The position numbers were made by a program, and so were the translations under genes. 64,000 nt of DNA from Desulfovibrio sp. ZJ209 (GTDB lineage Bacteria > Desulfobacterota > Desulfovibrionia > Desulfovibrionales > Desulfovibrionaceae): assembly GCF_011039135.1 (NCBI RefSeq), contig NZ_JAAKEJ010000001.1, positions 186,001 through 250,000 on the forward strand, written 5' to 3'. This document shows positions 62,725 to 64,000 of this stretch, one piece after another (position 1 is the first letter of the stretch; each line of letters opens with the position of its first letter). The notes below the pieces were generated by a model. That model had not been told where the DNA came from. It worked only from the letters and a program-made list of their open reading frames with translations, and made no database searches.

Positions 62725-64000
62725 ATGATTAGCTATGATGATGTGTTAAAAATCGCAAAAACTCAAATTAAGAAGTGGTATGACTATCACGCAATGCAAG
62801 AAGTAACCCTAATCAGAGATGTATTGGGGCGCATTGCGGTACTAATTTCACATTTTGCTTTATCTTCTGATAATTCATTAGAAATATTAAAAAATGACAT
62901 GAAAAATGCTTTAGGACATTACTTCACTGGGATAGTTTATCATAAAGAAAAAATTAACCAAACGGATGTTGAGAAGGAAATTATTAAGAAGATAGAGATT
63001 CTTCGAAACATTGTGGATAGGGATCAAAATTGTACATGGTACATGTTAGAACGGACGATTGCTAAAAAGGCATGGTTGGATCAACCAGGAGACAAACAGC
63101 CTATATGGGATTATGAAGACGCAAACTCATTAAATAAACCTAGGGTTATATCCTACTATTCTTTCAAGGGTGGAATGGGACGAACAACGGCACTGGTAGC
63201 GTCTGCACTTCTGCTTGCCAAAGCCAGGTATAATGTACTAATTATCGATACAGATGTTGAAGCTCCTGGTCTAGCAAATATTTTCTTTGACGATAGCTCT
63301 ATCAATAACGGTACTGTGGACTACTTTGTAGAATATCAAGCAAGTAATTCTTATGCACCTGATATGTTAGCATATATACTGGAAGTTACTGATGAATCAG
63401 TAGTAGAAGAAACCGACGGAAAAATTTTTCTTATTCCAGCTGGTCAAACTAATGATTTCTATTTATCTAAACTAGCACGAATTGACTATCAAGATATTGT
63501 TGAAGATGGAATGCGGAAAGCAGTTGTTAGACTCATAGAACAAGCTGTTGATTTTTTACAAGAAAAAGGAATAAAAATGGATTATATCCTCATGGATGCA
63601 AGAGCTGGATTCCATGACTTGGGAGGGGTTATCACTTTTCAAATACCACATGGGATCGTACTGGTTGGTCGAGATACTCGTCAATCATGGCAAGGTCTCA
63701 ATAAAGCCATTGCACTTGCAGCTACAACACAGAAGGAACCTATTCCTTTCGTCATCGTTGACAATATGTGTGAAGAATATACGGAAAAATCAAAAAAAGG
63801 ACTAGAGTCATTTAAATCGCACTCATATGCATCATGTTGTGATTTTTATTATCTGGAATCTGAAGCTCAACCAGGGCCAGAAGCAAAAAATGTTCCGCAT
63901 AGCCCTGTCTATGTACCGTATTCACCTGTTTTGAAGGAAGAGATATTTCTTTTTAGTGATGGATCGCAAGAGAAAACAGAACAAGTTACAAGCATCAAAA
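62725..64000 (+). CDS. ParA/MinD-like ATPase with KGGxGR motif, 3' partial
   Basis: The frame is open from the ATG at 62725 (GCGAAAGG upstream) to the window end (425 codons). Residues 1-135 are a helical N-terminal region without known motif. Then YSFKGGMGRTTALVASALLL (about 143) is a deviant Walker A of ParA type with Arg in place of Lys-Thr (KGGxGR), LIIDTDVEAPGLANIF a Walker A' aspartate motif and YILMDARAGFHDLGG a Walker B-like site. The C-terminal portion visible ends in a Ser/Glu-rich stretch. Proteins annotated as KGGVGR-motif ATPases commonly neighbour effector genes in defence-like loci. The rest of the gene and any partners lie outside the window. Confidence 0.8.
   Translation, partial: MISYDDVLKIAKTQIKKWYDYHAMQEVTLIRDVLGRIAVLISHFALSSDNSLEILKNDMKNALGHYFTGIVYHKEKINQTDVEKEIIKKIEILRNIVDRDQNCTWYMLERTIAKKAWLDQPGDKQPIWDYEDANSLNKPRVISYYSFKGGMGRTTALVASALLLAKARYNVLIIDTDVEAPGLANIFFDDSSINNGTVDYFVEYQASNSYAPDMLAYILEVTDESVVEETDGKIFLIPAGQTNDFYLSKLARIDYQDIVEDGMRKAVVRLIEQAVDFLQEKGIKMDYILMDARAGFHDLGGVITFQIPHGIVLVGRDTRQSWQGLNKAIALAATTQKEPIPFVIVDNMCEEYTEKSKKGLESFKSHSYASCCDFYYLESEAQPGPEAKNVPHSPVYVPYSPVLKEEIFLFSDGSQEKTEQVTSIK

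Larger units (their letters stand above)
40995..64000 (+). mobile_element. Integrative element inserted at tRNA-Ser, right end beyond the window
   Basis: A tyrosine integrase starts 206 bases after the 3' end of tRNA-Ser. From here on GC content varies sharply (very AT-rich at 42500-43800, 51816-52900 and 56400-58860, GC-rich operons between) and the genes are of mobile-element type: ERF, Cas4-like nuclease, DUF927 helicase, Gp2/YagK-like protein, toxin-antitoxin, MoxR-VWA operon. No phage structural, portal, terminase or conjugation genes appear in this 23 kb, so whether it is a conjugative element, a satellite or a plasmid-like island cannot be decided. The left attachment core should lie in the tRNA 3' half; no second copy is in the window. 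Confidence 0.8.

Overview
The window looks like chromosomal DNA from a high-GC, anaerobic, Desulfovibrio-like deltaproteobacterium (Desulfovibrionales). This is inferred from gene content, not from a marker gene: an energy-converting hydrogenase/complex I-like module, a RemA-Gmk-PyrF cluster, a RecR-YbaB-DnaX cluster, a CbiB cobamide enzyme and an AmmeMemoRadiSam protein, all in very GC-rich sequence.

Region 1 (1-2425) is the end of a membrane-complex operon: a HycE-like large subunit without the NiFe cysteines, then a fused ferredoxin/NuoB-like subunit. Region 2 (2651-9153) is lower in GC and looks like a surface-glycan locus: a SAM methyltransferase, a UbiA-type prenyltransferase preceded by a (TC)15 tract that puts both plausible starts out of frame, two tandem-duplicated polytopic GT-C-like proteins and a HAD phosphatase. 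Together these suggest a polyprenyl-phosphate-pentose type pathway, possibly phase-variable.

Region 3 (9171-40863) is core chromosome. It holds RidA, an amidohydrolase/OsmC open frame, YitT, a TSUP exporter, pyrB-pyrC with a probable attenuator, a MEMO-type protein, the recJ/TPR/pyrF/gmk/remA/yicC operon, a chemoreceptor, recR-ybaB-dnaX, ilvE, a MerR regulator, an unusual CGGC / membrane protein / membrane-anchored Hsp70-like operon ending in a hydantoinase-family gene, trmL, cbiB, an RND permease and ribBA.

Region 4 (about 40995-64000, right end outside the window) is a mobile element integrated at a tRNA-Ser(UGA) gene. It carries a tyrosine integrase, a very AT-rich unknown gene, a MoxR-WGR / clamp-like / DUF3150 / VWA operon, a ParD/ParE-like toxin-antitoxin pair, a Cas4-like nuclease with an ERF annealing protein, replication-type genes (Gp2/YagK-like, small HTH, DUF927 helicase), an operon of two exported proteins of unknown function, a UvrD-type helicase fused to an Fe-S PD-(D/E)XK nuclease, and an AT-rich pair of a HEPN-like protein and a KGGxGR-type ParA-like ATPase that runs off the window. 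This last group is the best candidate for an undescribed, possibly defensive, system.
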